A stretch of 64,000 nucleotides of DNA, from positions 75,391,839 to 75,455,838 of the forward strand of contig OX344761.1 of the NCBI GenBank assembly GCA_947034895.1, read 5' to 3'. Positions 1 through 12,770 of this stretch are shown here, piece by piece; the stretch's first letter is position 1; every line of letters begins with the position of its first letter. Origin of the DNA: Rhytidiadelphus loreus (taxonomy: Eukaryota > Streptophyta > Bryopsida > Hypnales > Hylocomiaceae). The notes below the pieces were generated by a model. That model ran no database searches and was not told the origin of the DNA. It was given only the letters and a program-made list of their open reading frames with translations. The translations under genes were made by a program, and so were the position numbers.

Positions 1-234
1 AAAACCACTATGGGTTTTCTTAAACACTTGTGGCATATTTTGTTTGAATAAAAAAATTTAATTAAAAAAAAGGACTAGTGTACTTCTTCAAGAATTTGAT
101 TTAAATGGGTTTTTTCAAATGAAAAATGACCAAGAAAATGACACATGTAATTGTTTTTTAATACATGTAGAATTTTCCCAATTTTTGACAATTTGTCAAC
201 TATGCCCTCACTAAAGAGGCAATCACATTGCTTT

Positions 235-566
235 TAAGGTAGAAGGTTTTGAAATGGACCAAGTTCTAAAATGGCCCACCTCCTTAAATGTACACTATTT
301 GTACATGTTTATTTTTCATAAGCTTCAACAATGTATAAAGAATGTTCATTTTAGGAGATGAGCCATCTTAGAGCCCTAGGCCATTTCAACTTCAAAATTT
401 TATAACTAATTCCACAAAGCTCCCAAAAAATATGAAACAACTTGGATTAAATGTCAATTCCACTTGTCTTTCAAGGAAAATTTATTGAAAATTATTTCAA
501 GATGTTTCACCTCCCCAAAATTCAATTCCAACCCTTAGAAGGTCCATTTAAGGACCTCCTACCTTA
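235..566. mobile_element. MITE-like element, TAAGGTAG family, diverged copy 1
   Basis: It begins TAAGGTAG and ends CTACCTTA, with AAATGGACC / GGTCCATTT as a further inverted pair inside. The interior is recognisably related to the copies at 34096 and 59127 (shared TTTATAA-TAATTC, ACAACTTG and CTTTCAAGGAAAA-like blocks). No coding sequence and no convincing target-site duplication. Confidence 0.55.
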
Positions 567-700
567 CACTGACTCCTGCAGTTTCAAACAATGTTGATAA
601 CAAATGAAATACATAATTTATTATGAATTAAAAACCTTTCATCATGTTGAATGATAACTAATTCACTCAGACAAAATATCATTTGCAAAGTAATTTGTTA

Positions 701-795
701 CCAATGGATGACAAAATATCTTTGTACTGATAGGATAGAAGTGCAACTATTCATCCTCGGAATTTTGTTGTGAAAAGGGGAGATCTTTTCATCGA
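701..795 (+). repeat. Partial copy of the TTAACCCTT-ended dispersed repeat
   Basis: The block GGATAGAAGTGCAACTATTC followed by ATCCTC-GAATTTTGTTGTGAAA-GGG-AG is shared with 14055-14289 and, inverted, with 39342-39572. This copy lacks the terminal TTAACCCTT ends. Confidence 0.6.
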
Positions 796-1981
796 ATGTA
801 AATTGTCCACATTGAGCGAATTGCCATTCAGATTTGACCGGTATTCATCCCATCCTTTGAAACGTCATCCAACTACCGATCTGGCACTGGCTAGGTACTG
901 GTCCCCGGCTACGACTATGTTAACAACAGTCCTGCTAGCGCCCCACCCTCATCATCACCAGTTCACCACTATCCACCTCAAAGAATTGTGCATGGGGTTC
1001 CAATACACTCTTAGGGTTAGGAGTACTGTACTGTCCAGTACATCTTGAGATTGTTTTATGAGTGATATCAGTTATTCAATAACGCATATCTGGAACTTTA
1101 AATTACTTTCAATCGGCCACTTCATGGTTTACCATTGGTAGTAGACTATGCATGCTACTAACAATAGTCAGAGTGCTCTTCAAGAGTGCACCTGGTAAAC
1201 TGCTTCAATGAGTTGCGTAGATTTGTCATTCAGTTTTCACCAGGCTACAGCTAGAAGGGCAGTTTTAGAGCACCTCTATGCAATTAAAACAATAGAATGG
1301 AAGTCTGCAAATCAAAGTTTTAGTTCCGCACCTTTGTGCTCTTCAGAACCATTCCCAAATTTGGAGAGCCCAACCTCTTGTCACCAGCTTCCGAACTTGC
1401 GAGCTTGTTTTCACTAAGTATGTATACTTGGCAATGAGGACCTAGAATCTTCCTTCGATGCGACAGAGATTCAAACAAAGAAGTGTCTTGAACAGTAAAC
1501 GGCAAATAAGAAAGAGAATGACGGGGAAGCCAACGATGGACATGTCGCTCATTGCACCCAAGTGCATAATACACAGTCAATACTAATTGACATTGAATAG
1601 CTCGTAATAATTTTACAATGAATTGCAACGGGATCGAAAAACTTTAACGAATCTTACTGTTCTAAGCACAAGAAACCAGTACTCTCAGTTTGCTACGGTA
1701 GTTCGGCAGTTTCCATCGACATACTACAATGAGTTAATAATAATGCAAGGTCCACAAACACACAAGGCTAGGTTCACTGGAAAGTGAAACCTTTATGTCA
1801 TAAATTACAACCAACCTAATAAATCTTAAGAGGTTGAGCGGGATTTTGGTACAAAGTCTCAAGGCAGCGCCTCGAGCATGCCAAGAGATCGGTAGTCTTC
1901 GGAAATGTTAATACCAAGTAGACAAATACCTGAGGTCATGTTCTAGACCGATGAATCCAAGCGGACAGTTCCTTTGCTCAT
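796..1981. other. Spacer downstream of the HNH-Myb gene
   Basis: Moderate-GC single-copy-looking DNA between a repeat and the stop codon at 1982. Short open frames on both strands overlap each other and match no family I know. It probably holds the 3' untranslated region of the minus-strand gene, but I see no clear polyadenylation signal. Confidence 0.4.
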
Positions 1982-4900
1982 TTACTCCTGCAAAGGTATG
2001 GAGCCTTCCTGTAATGGCTTGTCCAACTTTTTAGCAGCTTTCCTCCACTTCAGAGTGCAGGCTTTCAATGTCGCTCGTAGACCATGTTTATGATGTAAGC
2101 CATCTTTGTTGTCTAATGACAGAGCGAATCCCTCTGTATTCCCAGTGCTAAATCTCTCCCATTCGCCACATTCAATACCGGTATCCTCGGATGCTGACTT
2201 CTTGTGAAATACAGATGTCTGAATTGAAATTGGCTCTTCCTTCACGGACCTGCTGTGAGGAGACTTCACTGTTATCGAAGAATCTGTGTACCAATCTGCT
2301 CCACCTTTGGGTCTTATTCCACCTTCTGGCCAGTTTCTGACGGACTCAGGGATGACCAAGCCAGAGTTTGACCCACTCGCTGACCCTGGCTGCTCATCCA
2401 GACTTCCATCTTTCATTTTGAAATCTTCCAAGGACTTTAGGGCATTTCTCAGGTTGTGCCTGTGCTCACTTCGTGCTACTACTTCTGTACCACTTTCGTC
2501 GTCCGTGTGTTTAACACTCAATTTCCGCATTATTCCACTCAGACGCCCTTTGAATCCTTCTGCACTTTCCTTCTTGAGGAATTCCTGCAAAAATAGAGCG
2601 ACTGCTTTCAGTAACGGCCCTTGTCCATGTTGATTGTTTCTAACTTGGGCATTCGAACCCCATTCTCCACACTCTGTAATCAAGTTCATCCAAGCAGTCA
2701 TGGAAGTACGAATTACATTGTTTTCCACTGGGGGATAAGCAACAGTGAGAACTTACATCATTTCTGGCCTCTTCCATTTCTACGCTCCCTCGCAAAGCGG
2801 CCATGCTCAGAGCTGATAGGGCTGGTGAAAGGGGCGGTTGGTCATTGTCAGGGCTACCAGATGTTTGTACCGCGCAGTCTGAGCTTAATCGCGGGCACTC
2901 CTCGTCAAGCAAGACGTGTAACCACTTGTCGATGTTGGACTTCCCTATTTCTCTTAATCTTTCATCATCTGGATTTATGTGGTCAAGAGCTGCAGACTCA
3001 GAAATCTTGATCTTGTCTTCATGTGTACTGATGACCTGATAATGAAGAGATGAGTCATTACGCTGGTAAACCGAATCTAATTCAGATATTGCACCAGGAT
3101 TTAACATTGCACCGCTGTCGAATGATACTTACTAAGACGAAACTTACAATGTATGTCCACTAAAAACTTTAACGTCAAAGAAGACAGCTGATACTAAACT
3201 TGGAAAAAAAGATATGACAGGGAAATAAACTGTACCTCTTGCATCAATTCATCGATGCCTTGTTTGATTTCCTCCCGTGACCCACATGCTTCTACTTCAG
3301 TAATCTCGTGCAAAGAGTTCAAAGGCTTGCTATCTACTGCAACAATCAGAGACGGCGCGGACATCTCCAGCGGAGCAACACTCTGACAACCTGGCACTCT
3401 GGTGTTACTTTCCTCACTATTGCCCTTGACGGGACCATTACCTTGCCTATTGTCTGTCACGCTACCATCTACAGGAGCAGAATGCTCTTTAGCCTTCGCG
3501 GATTCATCAAGCATAGTAAGTTGCATAGGGTCATCTGCATCCTCAATATTGCTTTGAACTTCACAATTAACCTTAAGCTCCTTTCCGAAAGGTCGACGAT
3601 GCACAGATTGCTTAGTAGGCTGGCCATGAGTAACTCCTATCGAGATGGCTTTTCTCTTGGCTCCTTCCCTCGGCAGTTTCTCTGGGGAAAAGAATCAAGT
3701 TTTCTCCGTCAGACAAGGCATAGATTGGTTTCCAAGTTCTGTTTTCTGAACTATAGCAGACCTTGGAGAAGTTGGTTGAACTTAAACCCGTGCATGAATT
3801 CGGTAGTTTACCTGCTCCTGTCTTCAGGTGACAAGGATGCTGACGAATCGTCTTAAAAGTAGAACTTAACAGCTAGCACAAACAAACACACCTAGTGTTA
3901 CTGCAACTCGGGATTACTAGAAATAAACCTAGAGTTCATGCTGTTACCTAGTTCCAACTGATTGGTGATCATAGTCATGCACTGCTTATAACCAGTTGAG
4001 GTAGGTTCGAATGAACACAAGGAACCGATTCAGGAACCCTGCCAAATATCCTAGAGTCGCTGCCATTGTGCTTCAGGCATTAAACCCGACCCTACGAATT
4101 ACATGACTGCTACGAAATGGTAGTGTACAGGCACTCACCTTTTCCTTTGTTTCTGGATTTACGATCCTGCTGAGTATCCTTCTCTGAAAATGAAAATTCA
4201 TGAGATATCTCGCTCTGTGACCGCAAACTCAGAGAATCTTCATCTTCTATCTCGTCATCAGTGTTTTGCATCGACATATCCCCGTGAGGAAACCCTTTTT
4301 CGGGTGTTACAACTTGCCCATCATTTGTGGTTACCAGTGACAAGCAACTGGTAACATCAACAATATCCCGTCCCCTCAGAGGTTTCTTCTGAGTGGTCCC
4401 ACTAGAATCTGGCTTGACCAAGGCGGCTAAGGCCTCTCTCTGAGAATACCGCTGAAGGAGGTCTTTCTCAGCCACTTCGCAAGTCATCTTTTGGCAATCA
4501 AGGCGTGCCATAAGCGCATTGCATGCAGCTTGATTGAGACGAGCTTGCTCCTTGTAGGAAATACTCCTGCAATCAACAGAGTACCGATCGACTTTATGAA
4601 AATTACTCACTTGCATAACTATACCGTCAAAACTATCTCGGAATGGAATGAAGTATCGTATCCTGCCGAAGGCTTGCATCAGCATATTATCAATTGATAG
4701 ACAGTCGCACATACACTCATTGCAGCATACGACGAATACCTAACCTCGGTTTCAAGAAAAATTTATAGATGAATAAGTCTCAGGGAGATTGAAAGGGTCA
4801 GAATTCTCACTGATGCATAGTGTCTCGGATCATGCGCTCCAGGCACAATCGATACGAAGATTGGGTTTCGGCCCATCGCCTCTGCTTTTCCACTTTCTGT

Positions 4901-7900
4901 TTGTGTTTCGATAGATTACTCTCGAGCTCTAAGATAGCTACTCTCTCCTTCTCATTCTGAGATTTTAACGTCCGAACAGTCTCTTCGAGCTGAGAAACCT
5001 CTTGCTCTTTCTCTCTCTTGCCTTCTTCCCTCATTTTCTTCAGTCGCAATTCCTATGACCAAATCATTCGGAATTGATCCGTCAGGACACTAAATCCATG
5101 TGAACATCATTTATCACATAGATTCACAACTCAGTGCACTAGCCACCCTGAAAATCCCCTAGATCCTCTTTAAGGGTCCCTCAAATTTATCCGTCCTAAC
5201 ATGTCATAGCAAAGACTTGTGCAAGATATAAAGCAATGATACCTTCTGCATAGTATTTGAGACGACTGAATGCTTGTCGTAGTCACGAAGACCACCGGCA
5301 GCAGAAGCACTCGCGTTGTTCTCCTTCCCAAAGTCTATACGCATAACTCGATACTGTTCACAGATCACACAGATCACACAGATACCAACATTAATACTAC
5401 TAGATGAAATCGGAGAAGAGTCACTTCACATACAACGTGAAAATGTTCCAAATATGCTCATATAAATCAGCATCGATCACGATAGAACTAGGCTAATCGG
5501 ATGAATCTCATTGCATGAATATTAGAATTAAGGGTAATACAAACCTTTTATTGATAATTCAAATCAGGGTGACAAGTAGCACAGGACAGTGCTAATCACT
5601 GACTGCCGTCACAAACAAAGTGACTACACTTTTCGATTCGATTTCTCAGCTCATACAATCGATTACGAAAGCGCAGGGTATATGCTACGACACCTTCTCT
5701 TTAATTTGCGTTGGAGTGCGGTTGACAAGCACTGGTTCATGTTCCTTGATCTCCTTCCAGCTGCCTGGTCCGTATTTTTGCAAGCCTCTTCTTAATCCAT
5801 CCTCTTCTTCAAGGCTCCAACGCTGTCGGTTGGATGATTCTGGTAGTTTAAAAACAAACCAATTTTCAGTCCAAATAGTAATTCGATGAAGTATAATCCA
5901 TATGTAAGCAAAGTCAAGAAACTATGAGATCCGACCCAGGCTTCTGACTGATCAGAGTTCATCACAGGCGCTAAGTTGATATTCGGTTTGTTACATGATT
6001 TCGTTACATACCAATTACGCAGCGGATTGGAAGGTGGGATTAAAAACTTTATTACTAAAATCATGTAACTAACTGAAATGAACAGACAACAATTTTCAGC
6101 TGATGTCAACATTGAGATGAACACGAGCAGGAGGTAAGACCAGAGGACACTCATCAACCGTTATAAATCGGTACTTACCAGTCAGTGACGCGTCGAGATT
6201 AGACAGTATCCCAGAACGAGTAGAACTCGAGATCTTAGCAACTCCCCGCTTATCCTTGCCCAGGGAAACGATGGCAGCTCCAGCCAAGCCACAAGTGGCT
6301 TTCTTTCCACGATATTGGGGCGGCCAAGGTCGACAGTCACCCACATGATGTTTGACAACGTTCTCATCCTCCCCACCTGCGAAAAACAGAGCGAATGACC
6401 GCCGCCTGCACGAAATAGTTCATGACATGAGGGGCAGAGTTAAATTTTTGAAATTCAGTTTTGCATAGTTATCTCTGCGGATTAAATCGAATTAACCGGA
6501 ATTTTTGTGCACTTCGTGCTCGTCAGAAATTACAATGGCACCCTCGATAGTAGTAAATCATTTGTCAGTATATACTTGACAAATATGCCCAGATATTCCA
6601 GTGAGGCAGTCCAAGCAAACACTGGCTACGAGAAAATCCTCCACAACCGAGGCAATGCTCACACAAGAGCATGACAACCCTTGTCACCTCACCTGAATTC
6701 AGCGTTTTTTGATGCGAATGTGGACAAGAATTGGCTGATGGACACTCCATGCTGAAGGTCCCACCAGGGCACCAAGAACTCGAGCCGGTTCTTTTTACGT
6801 TGACGAGCTTGCCATTGCACTATCTGTAAGTTGCTGGGTACAGTGCGACCACCTCCTGCAATCCAGTGGACAGACGGTTGATAACTCGTTACGCTCCAGA
6901 CATTACCCATACACAAGGCTCCGATGATAACGTGGTTAGGTTGTATAGGAATAGAGTGAGTACGTAAAGAAGAGATAAAGGGATTATCTTGCTTGGTTAA
7001 TCGTGCTTACGTGAATGAGGGAACCAATGGTCCACCTCCCAGGATAGAGGTGACGACGGATCGGCACTCCAATATAATACGTTGCCATACGCGTCCACTC
7101 GGAACTTCGCTGGATCAAAACCCGCATTCCTGCAATCGTCTGCTGGTCAGATCACCATCCGGTTCCAAAATGACAGACTCGTGCGTACTCTCTGTCATGA
7201 AATTTGCAACATCCAAGTGTCAACGCACTCAAGCTGATTACTAACCCGAGGTGATCAAGCTGCTCCCAAAGTTCTTCGGCATATTCGTGGGCATTGGGAC
7301 CCTCTTTGTCAATATCCGGCACGATAGGAAAAATGGCGTCCCATTCTTTCAGCAGTTGTAGCTGTTAAAATGAACAGAAAAAGCGTCAGTGAGGAATATT
7401 CTGTTCGAACAATTAGGTGCATAGAAGGGCCTGCTCAAAATGTCATGTGGATTGTGCATTAGTATCTTTAAGTCTGTATCCTCCATCAAACCAAATGTCA
7501 TCTCACAACCCTGTGTTTAATTGGGCGCTGCTAAACAGGAATATTCTGAGAGCATTTCTCATGGAAGTCTTCAGCAGAAAAAATTACTCCATACTTAACG
7601 CCCTTTAAAGAGAACACCGGCAACCCAGGGATAGTCCCCAAAGCAAGTCAAGGGACTAAGGTATTTATCTCTCCCTGATAGTTACTGGAAGTCCAACATC
7701 AAGATTCTTTGACACAAGGATTTGTTTTGATGAACACCATGAGTCGTCACCATGACTCAATAAATGAACAAGCACAGGAAGGATTAAAAGAGTTTCAAAG
7801 AGGAAACTTCTGATGTTGACATGGGACCCGAGATGGTCCTTAATTCAAGAGGAGACATTTCTCTTTTTGTGTCTCTGCGTTGCAAAGGAGGTGAGTCAAA

Positions 7901-8087
7901 GGAATTAGAGACGTACTTCTTCAGACGGAGGAGCGTAAGGCACAAAACGTTGAGGAGGACCCTCTGCAAAAGGTGTTAGAATACCTTGCGGCTGCGTTAC
8001 CGCATGGTGACAAAGCTTAGCATACGCGACAGGATATCCGAGCTGCGGATCGATCGCCTTATCCTCATCCGATAATGATAACAACAT
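1982..8087 (-). CDS. HNH-nuclease-like + Myb/SANT + coiled-coil protein (12 exons)
   Basis: Predicted 1045 residues; exons 8087-7917, 7361-7246, 7129-7011, 6855-6693, 6405-6179, 5839-5694, 5353-5243, 5052-4811, 4566-4139, 3681-3236, 3035-2757, 2671-1982. All phases agree and every intron is GT-AG. Residues ~100-158 match the HNH endonuclease pattern: a D-A-Y-G-N-V-x-Y-W lead-in, then W-E-V-D-H-W-x-P, S-R-G-G and S-N-L-Q-x-x-Q-W. Residues 266-318 form one Myb/SANT repeat with Trp273 and Trp293, and Tyr315 at the usual third-Trp position. Residues ~352-430 are a Lys/Glu-rich coiled coil. The rest is polar and probably disordered, with a basic K-R-K near 583-585. A nuclear DNA-binding or DNA-processing role is inferred; catalysis is not shown. 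The start ATG precedes an acidic S-D-E-D stretch. The last junction is the weakest. No trustworthy gene name. Confidence 0.85.
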
Positions 8088-9260
8088 TTTTCCTGATAGG
8101 ATAACAAAAAATAAGCGGGTTTGATTAACTTCTTGTTAATGCGTGTGAAGACTTTGGAAAGTGCTCTAAAATCTTGGAACACCCAAAACTTAGTTATTAA
8201 GAAATAGAGTGAAAGCTTCCCACTCGCTAGCCTAAATCGTTCCTGAAATATACCGTACATACACGGGACAACCGCTATGACTCTCACCTGTAAACGTCAT
8301 ATATCATAAAGTGAAATACAAAAGGACGGGAAAGAGACGGGACCAGGAGATTGGTTACCAGTCAACATAAATATTAGGAAGACACTCCACGAAGCTCAGG
8401 AATCGCCGCCTCGAAACGTAGGAGGACAAACACTCTTGCGAGTCTCATTTATAGAAAATTAGACCACACTAAGAACACTACAAATGAAAACCATCCGAGC
8501 CCAGAGCGAAACCGAAGGAAGCCAACAGACCACGGAAGCTAGCCGCATTCAAGCGCAGATACAAACAGAGCAATGAGTCTACAGAATAGAGAAATGAGTT
8601 GTAAAGTCCATCACTCTCACCTTCTCGCACAGCCAATTGGATATCGCGCGCCAAAAGGAAATCTCTAAACCCGGCGACGATGCATATACAACTGCACCGC
8701 GCGCGGCTAAGTGTGCATAGTCGCTCAACCGTCAAAATGTCAATGGGCAACACAGCGATTCAGTCGAACACCTTCAATGCCTACTGTTGCTACGTGAGTT
8801 GAACACTCGAAGCGCGCGCCAGACCCCAACAGAGCAGGATAAATACCTGTCCGACCAAGGAATTGGACTCACGGTAACCGATGCAAATGAAGAGCAATAA
8901 CACCGAATAATAACTTAAAACGAGCGGAGTAATGCCAGTCGATCTGTCCAGCCACGAAGGACCTTGAGCAAGAGGTGGCGCAGCAAACCAGCCGAGATTA
9001 CGTAAGCCTAAGTTAGTAGCAGCAGGCTAGAATCGCAGCATCAAAGGAAGGCACCCGAGTGCGTGGAAACGGTGCAGACAACGGCTCTCGCTACACACCA
9101 AGATTCAAATTCTCGCGTCCGTCGGCGTCGGGATGGAGGGACCCCAGGCGACGAGAAAGAAGGGAGAATCGACGAGACTTGAGGTGAGTCGACGACGCGT
9201 GACGGAACGTGAGGAAAACCGACGGTCGTCGGTAGCCATTTATTCCTTCCCAACGGTCGG
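8088..9260 (-). promoter_or_regulatory. Probable 5' leader and promoter of the HNH-Myb gene
   Basis: This stretch upstream of the minus-strand start codon is richer in GC and CpG than the surrounding spacer. A good acceptor (pyrimidine-rich, ending CAG at 8093) lies just before the ATG, and a consensus donor (CAG, then GTGAGAG) lies at 8287, so a 5'-leader intron of about 195 bp is likely. A TATA-like AATAAATGG on the minus strand near 9240 could place the transcription start around 9210. The promoter placement is inference only. Confidence 0.35.
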
Positions 9261-9668
9261 GTAGACTGCGTCACGGAAATCCGGCGACTCCTGAGGCGCG
9301 GTTACCGATGTTCCCTTCGTGTGTTCTCCAGGAAGCTGCTGGTTCACTTCTTGTTCGCATGCCGGTATTGATAAGGTTTGCGTCAAATTTGGACAGCAAT
9401 TGAAGCAAGTCAAATATTAAATTTCTCGTGTCAACAGGGAGTCCAGCACTCCAGCAGATTTTGTCGTATTGGGGAACTTTACACTTTACAGGGCCAAATG
9501 TCCAGGGGGCTTTGCAGGGGGAGAAATAACTACAATCTTGAGGTGAGGTCCTCTTTACAGTCAGTTTGAAGAAAACCGGTAGTGTAAAGTGAGAGGAAGG
9601 CGCAAAGGTGTCCAATCTTATTATGTGAGTCTATTTTCTAAATTAGTGTGACTCATAATTTAAGTTGC

Positions 9669-9900
9669 TTTTTTTTTACACATGAAACGGAATTTCATTG
9701 CACAAGATAAATTACAAATCAATCGGCCACAAGTCGCTTGGCAATGGAGGATGAAACCTAACTAAATGACCAAGATACGATGCAAACCAAGGAGGGAAGG
9801 GGGTAGGAAAATGTAGCATAAAGAAGGGCCATGAAAACCCTCACAGCCACCAGCAAACCAACACCCACGTTGAGCCTGCACACCGCCCTTGAGGCAACTA
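9669..9900 (-). mobile_element. LINE-like retroposon 3' end (fragment)
   Basis: On the minus strand the sequence ends in TGCAATGAAATTCCGTTTCAT followed shortly by an A-run (T-run at 9669-9677 on the plus strand). The same end, with one base changed, occurs at about 17305-17338 on the plus strand. A short conserved 3' end plus poly(A) is what LINE-type retroposons leave. No reverse transcriptase remains and the 5' limit is uncertain. Confidence 0.45.
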
Positions 9901-11448
9901 AAATACAGATGAGTTACTTTTAAATGATTGACTATGAGCCTTTAGCCCAAGGGTTTCATAGAACTTTAGTCTAACTTCCTTCTTTGACATGGACCTAACT
10001 ATAATTCTAGGGGACACAAAACTTAAGCACTCTTTTGCCTGAAACAACAAAATTGTTGTCCACATCATTCTCTCCTTTGGACTTAACATTTTGAAATCTA
10101 AAGTTATGTTCATGGTCTTTTAAATTTTGCAACCTCTCATTGGTTGAAAAGTTATTCTCTACGACTTCTCACCTCTAGTATAAAAAGGCTCTAAGTTATT
10201 GGAATTGGAGTGCATTGAGGGTCAATTCTCGTTGCATCCCAAATTTCAATTCAAGGCCAAATCCCACCATTCTTGGATTGTAGGAGGTGAATAAAAAATA
10301 TATTATATTTAGGGGGATGGAGGTTTAGAGTGTGAAGACCAAAGTCGCACCTCTAAGTCCCAATTTTTTTTACGTATAATATAAGATATGTTCAAATATG
10401 AGACAATAAGTATAATTAATCGTTTTGGGAAACTTTTTGCATAGAATTAGCAATAAACATATTTCTTGATAAGATCAACTCAAGAAGATGATTGATGTAG
10501 TGTTTACTTTGCATACTATGTACAAAACAATAGTTGGGAATTCAAGCCCAAGTGGATTTCCATTTTTGTTTGACCCAACTCTTACTCCAATTTCTTCTTT
10601 TTTGGAGCCAAAACCTCCAAAAAGTACTACCATGCATCGGGCTTTTAAAAACCTATGTCCCAATTTTCAGCTCTCTACCAATTAGGTTTTAAAATTTTGG
10701 CGAGACTTGGGACTTTAGACATAGTAAGAAGCGACACTAATAAGAGTGTATTCAATTGTGGTTCCAAGTCCATGCCATAGCCTACAAGGGCAAGGTGAGT
10801 AATTCAAGAACTACATATCCCTTTTAGAGGGTTGATTTCATACTAGCCATTAATTTATTTTTATTTGGTTTAAGGAAGTTATATGAAATTAGAATGTCAA
10901 TAGTTATGAAGTTACAATTTGTAGAAATGATGTATTATGAAAAATGTGTATGATGCATGTGAAGAAGTTGTTGAAATGAGTTATTGCATATACAAGAAAA
11001 ATTTGCATGTTAGGTGTTAATGGCATGTTATAAAAGTTTGAAGGGTTGTTGGAGTAGTATCAAACATATATATAATTAGAGAATGATTATAGAGCCAAAG
11101 GGTGTGAAGGTGATCTAAAGTTGTCTTTGAGACTCCCAAACTAAATGTATCATTAGCTTGATTTACTTACATTTTTGTATCTATGGTACAAATTTCATAA
11201 TTCAATTTTGCTTTAGGAGTAGAAAAAGTGGTAGTGTATCCAATGATGTGAAGCATTCAATAGAAGGTTGAAGCATTGGAATTTAGAACTTAATACAAAA
11301 GTTTTAGTGATTTGGATACAAATTAGTATTGTTGAGCCATGGGTTGATAGGTTACACACTTTAAGGTTGTTTTGAAGGTTTGAACATAGGACATATTTTG
11401 CCTTTATAAAGTGGGTGTAGTCATAATCATCAAAAGAGAGGTCCCATT
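9901..11448. other. AT-rich spacer, no gene seen
   Basis: Open frames are short, unmatched and overlap on both strands (for example around 10475-10685). I see no splice-site pattern or protein motif. Confidence 0.5.
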
Positions 11449-11738
11449 CATCCATTAGAGGAGATTCAGCTCCTCAAGAGGGCTATGAGTTCCCCTAAAT
11501 TAAGAACAGCCCTGCAGCGGTCCACAACTGCTACGCAACGTGGCAAGGCAATTGCTATGACAAAAAAATCTTCAAAAAATTCAAAAAAAATCTTCAACTT
11601 CTTGTTTCTTTTTTAAATTTTCAAAAAAAAAATTCAAAAAATTTTCAAAAAAATCTGGCAACGGACGTTCCTAGACTATCAGGGTAACAGAGTTGGGAAT
11701 CTCCTTACCCTCCAAATCTCCTCTAATGCATTGAGTAA
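11449..11738. mobile_element. ~290-bp MITE-like element, CATTAGAGGAGATT family, copy A
   Basis: The ends are CATTAGAGGAGATT and its inverse AATCTCCTCTAATG. The interior has GC-rich shoulders around an A/T-run core rich in TTCAAAAA. Copies B (19655-19953) and C (27892-28198) have the same end motif, similar length and the same shoulder-core-shoulder layout. Confidence 0.6.
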
Positions 11739-12770
11739 ATATTAGAAGGTTGTTTTTATTGCATGAACAATGCAATGGATGATGGAATTTTTGCAATGGG
11801 TATGGTAGGTGTGCAGGATGAGGGAATTTTAGAATTCTATCTAGTGTAAATTATCAAGTGTCATTGTATAAATACGTAACAAGTTTGACAAGTTCAATTG
11901 TTTAGTTTGTGAAGACAATAAAGGTGATGTAAGACAAAGATAGAATGCATAGTAGGTGGTGACTAGAATAAATATTTTAAATGTGGTAGATGATATCCTT
12001 GTTGATCAAATTAAAAGTGAGACGTAGAAAAATATATTTAGTAAAGGCCAATTTCTTGTGGGATTTTTCAATTTATACAAGGTTAGTAGACTTATTTGCA
12101 TGCTTATAAGGTTTATGGAGCCTCTTATGTATGTACAAAATAAGTGAAAAGTAGTGAACTTTTGGAAGGCATTAGTTGATATATTTATGCAACTTTAATG
12201 ATTTGTGGAGTTATGTGAAGCTAGTTAGTTGTGATGGTGCTTGGTGGTGTCAAGATCTAGAGATGCTGTGTGGATGACATAGTTTTATGATTTTGAGATG
12301 ACTCGACCTATTGCTCATGCAATGACATAAATTTTATCTACATGCATTGTAAAATAGAAGATGTAGTTCATGCATAAAAAGAATACCATATGTGGTATTT
12401 TGATATTCTATGAGATATCTACAAAGGTTGGTTGTTTTCAAGTATTTTTTTAGTGAAGTGAATAGCCATAATTGCTTGTATATTTGGTGATAGTATTATT
12501 GTTGTTGCGTGTGTATTGAATGAGAGATTTAGGTATTTTGAATATTTTATAGATGAAATCTATAGATACAATATATGATATACCTCTAGCACTAACAATG
12601 ATTACCAAAAAGGGGACTACTAGTCAACTTTGAAGTTGGGTATTGTGTAATGAAGAGTGGCATTTGGTTTGTTTTATTGCTATTACTTTTTGCTAATTTC
12701 TATCATTGCAATATTTGAATTTGATATGTTAGATTTTGATTGTATTTGGGCTTGCATTGTGATATATTGA
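11739..12770. other. AT-rich spacer, no gene seen
   Basis: No open frame of note, no recognised repeat and no RNA gene. Confidence 0.5.

Noticed and set aside
2728..2756. A 28-nt intron joining 2757 directly to the long frame starting at 2728
   Set aside because: Too short to splice in plants and the phase does not fit. The 80-nt intron ending at 2672 keeps the frame.
4000..4030. GGTTCGAAT as a tRNA B box
   Set aside because: No matching A box, no cloverleaf pairing and no acceptor stem around it.
6182..6376. Alternative minus-strand frame across exon 5 of the HNH-Myb gene
   Set aside because: It does not join the flanking exons in phase. The frame entered from the acceptor at 6406 continues the family-like sequence R-R-S-F-A-L-F-F.
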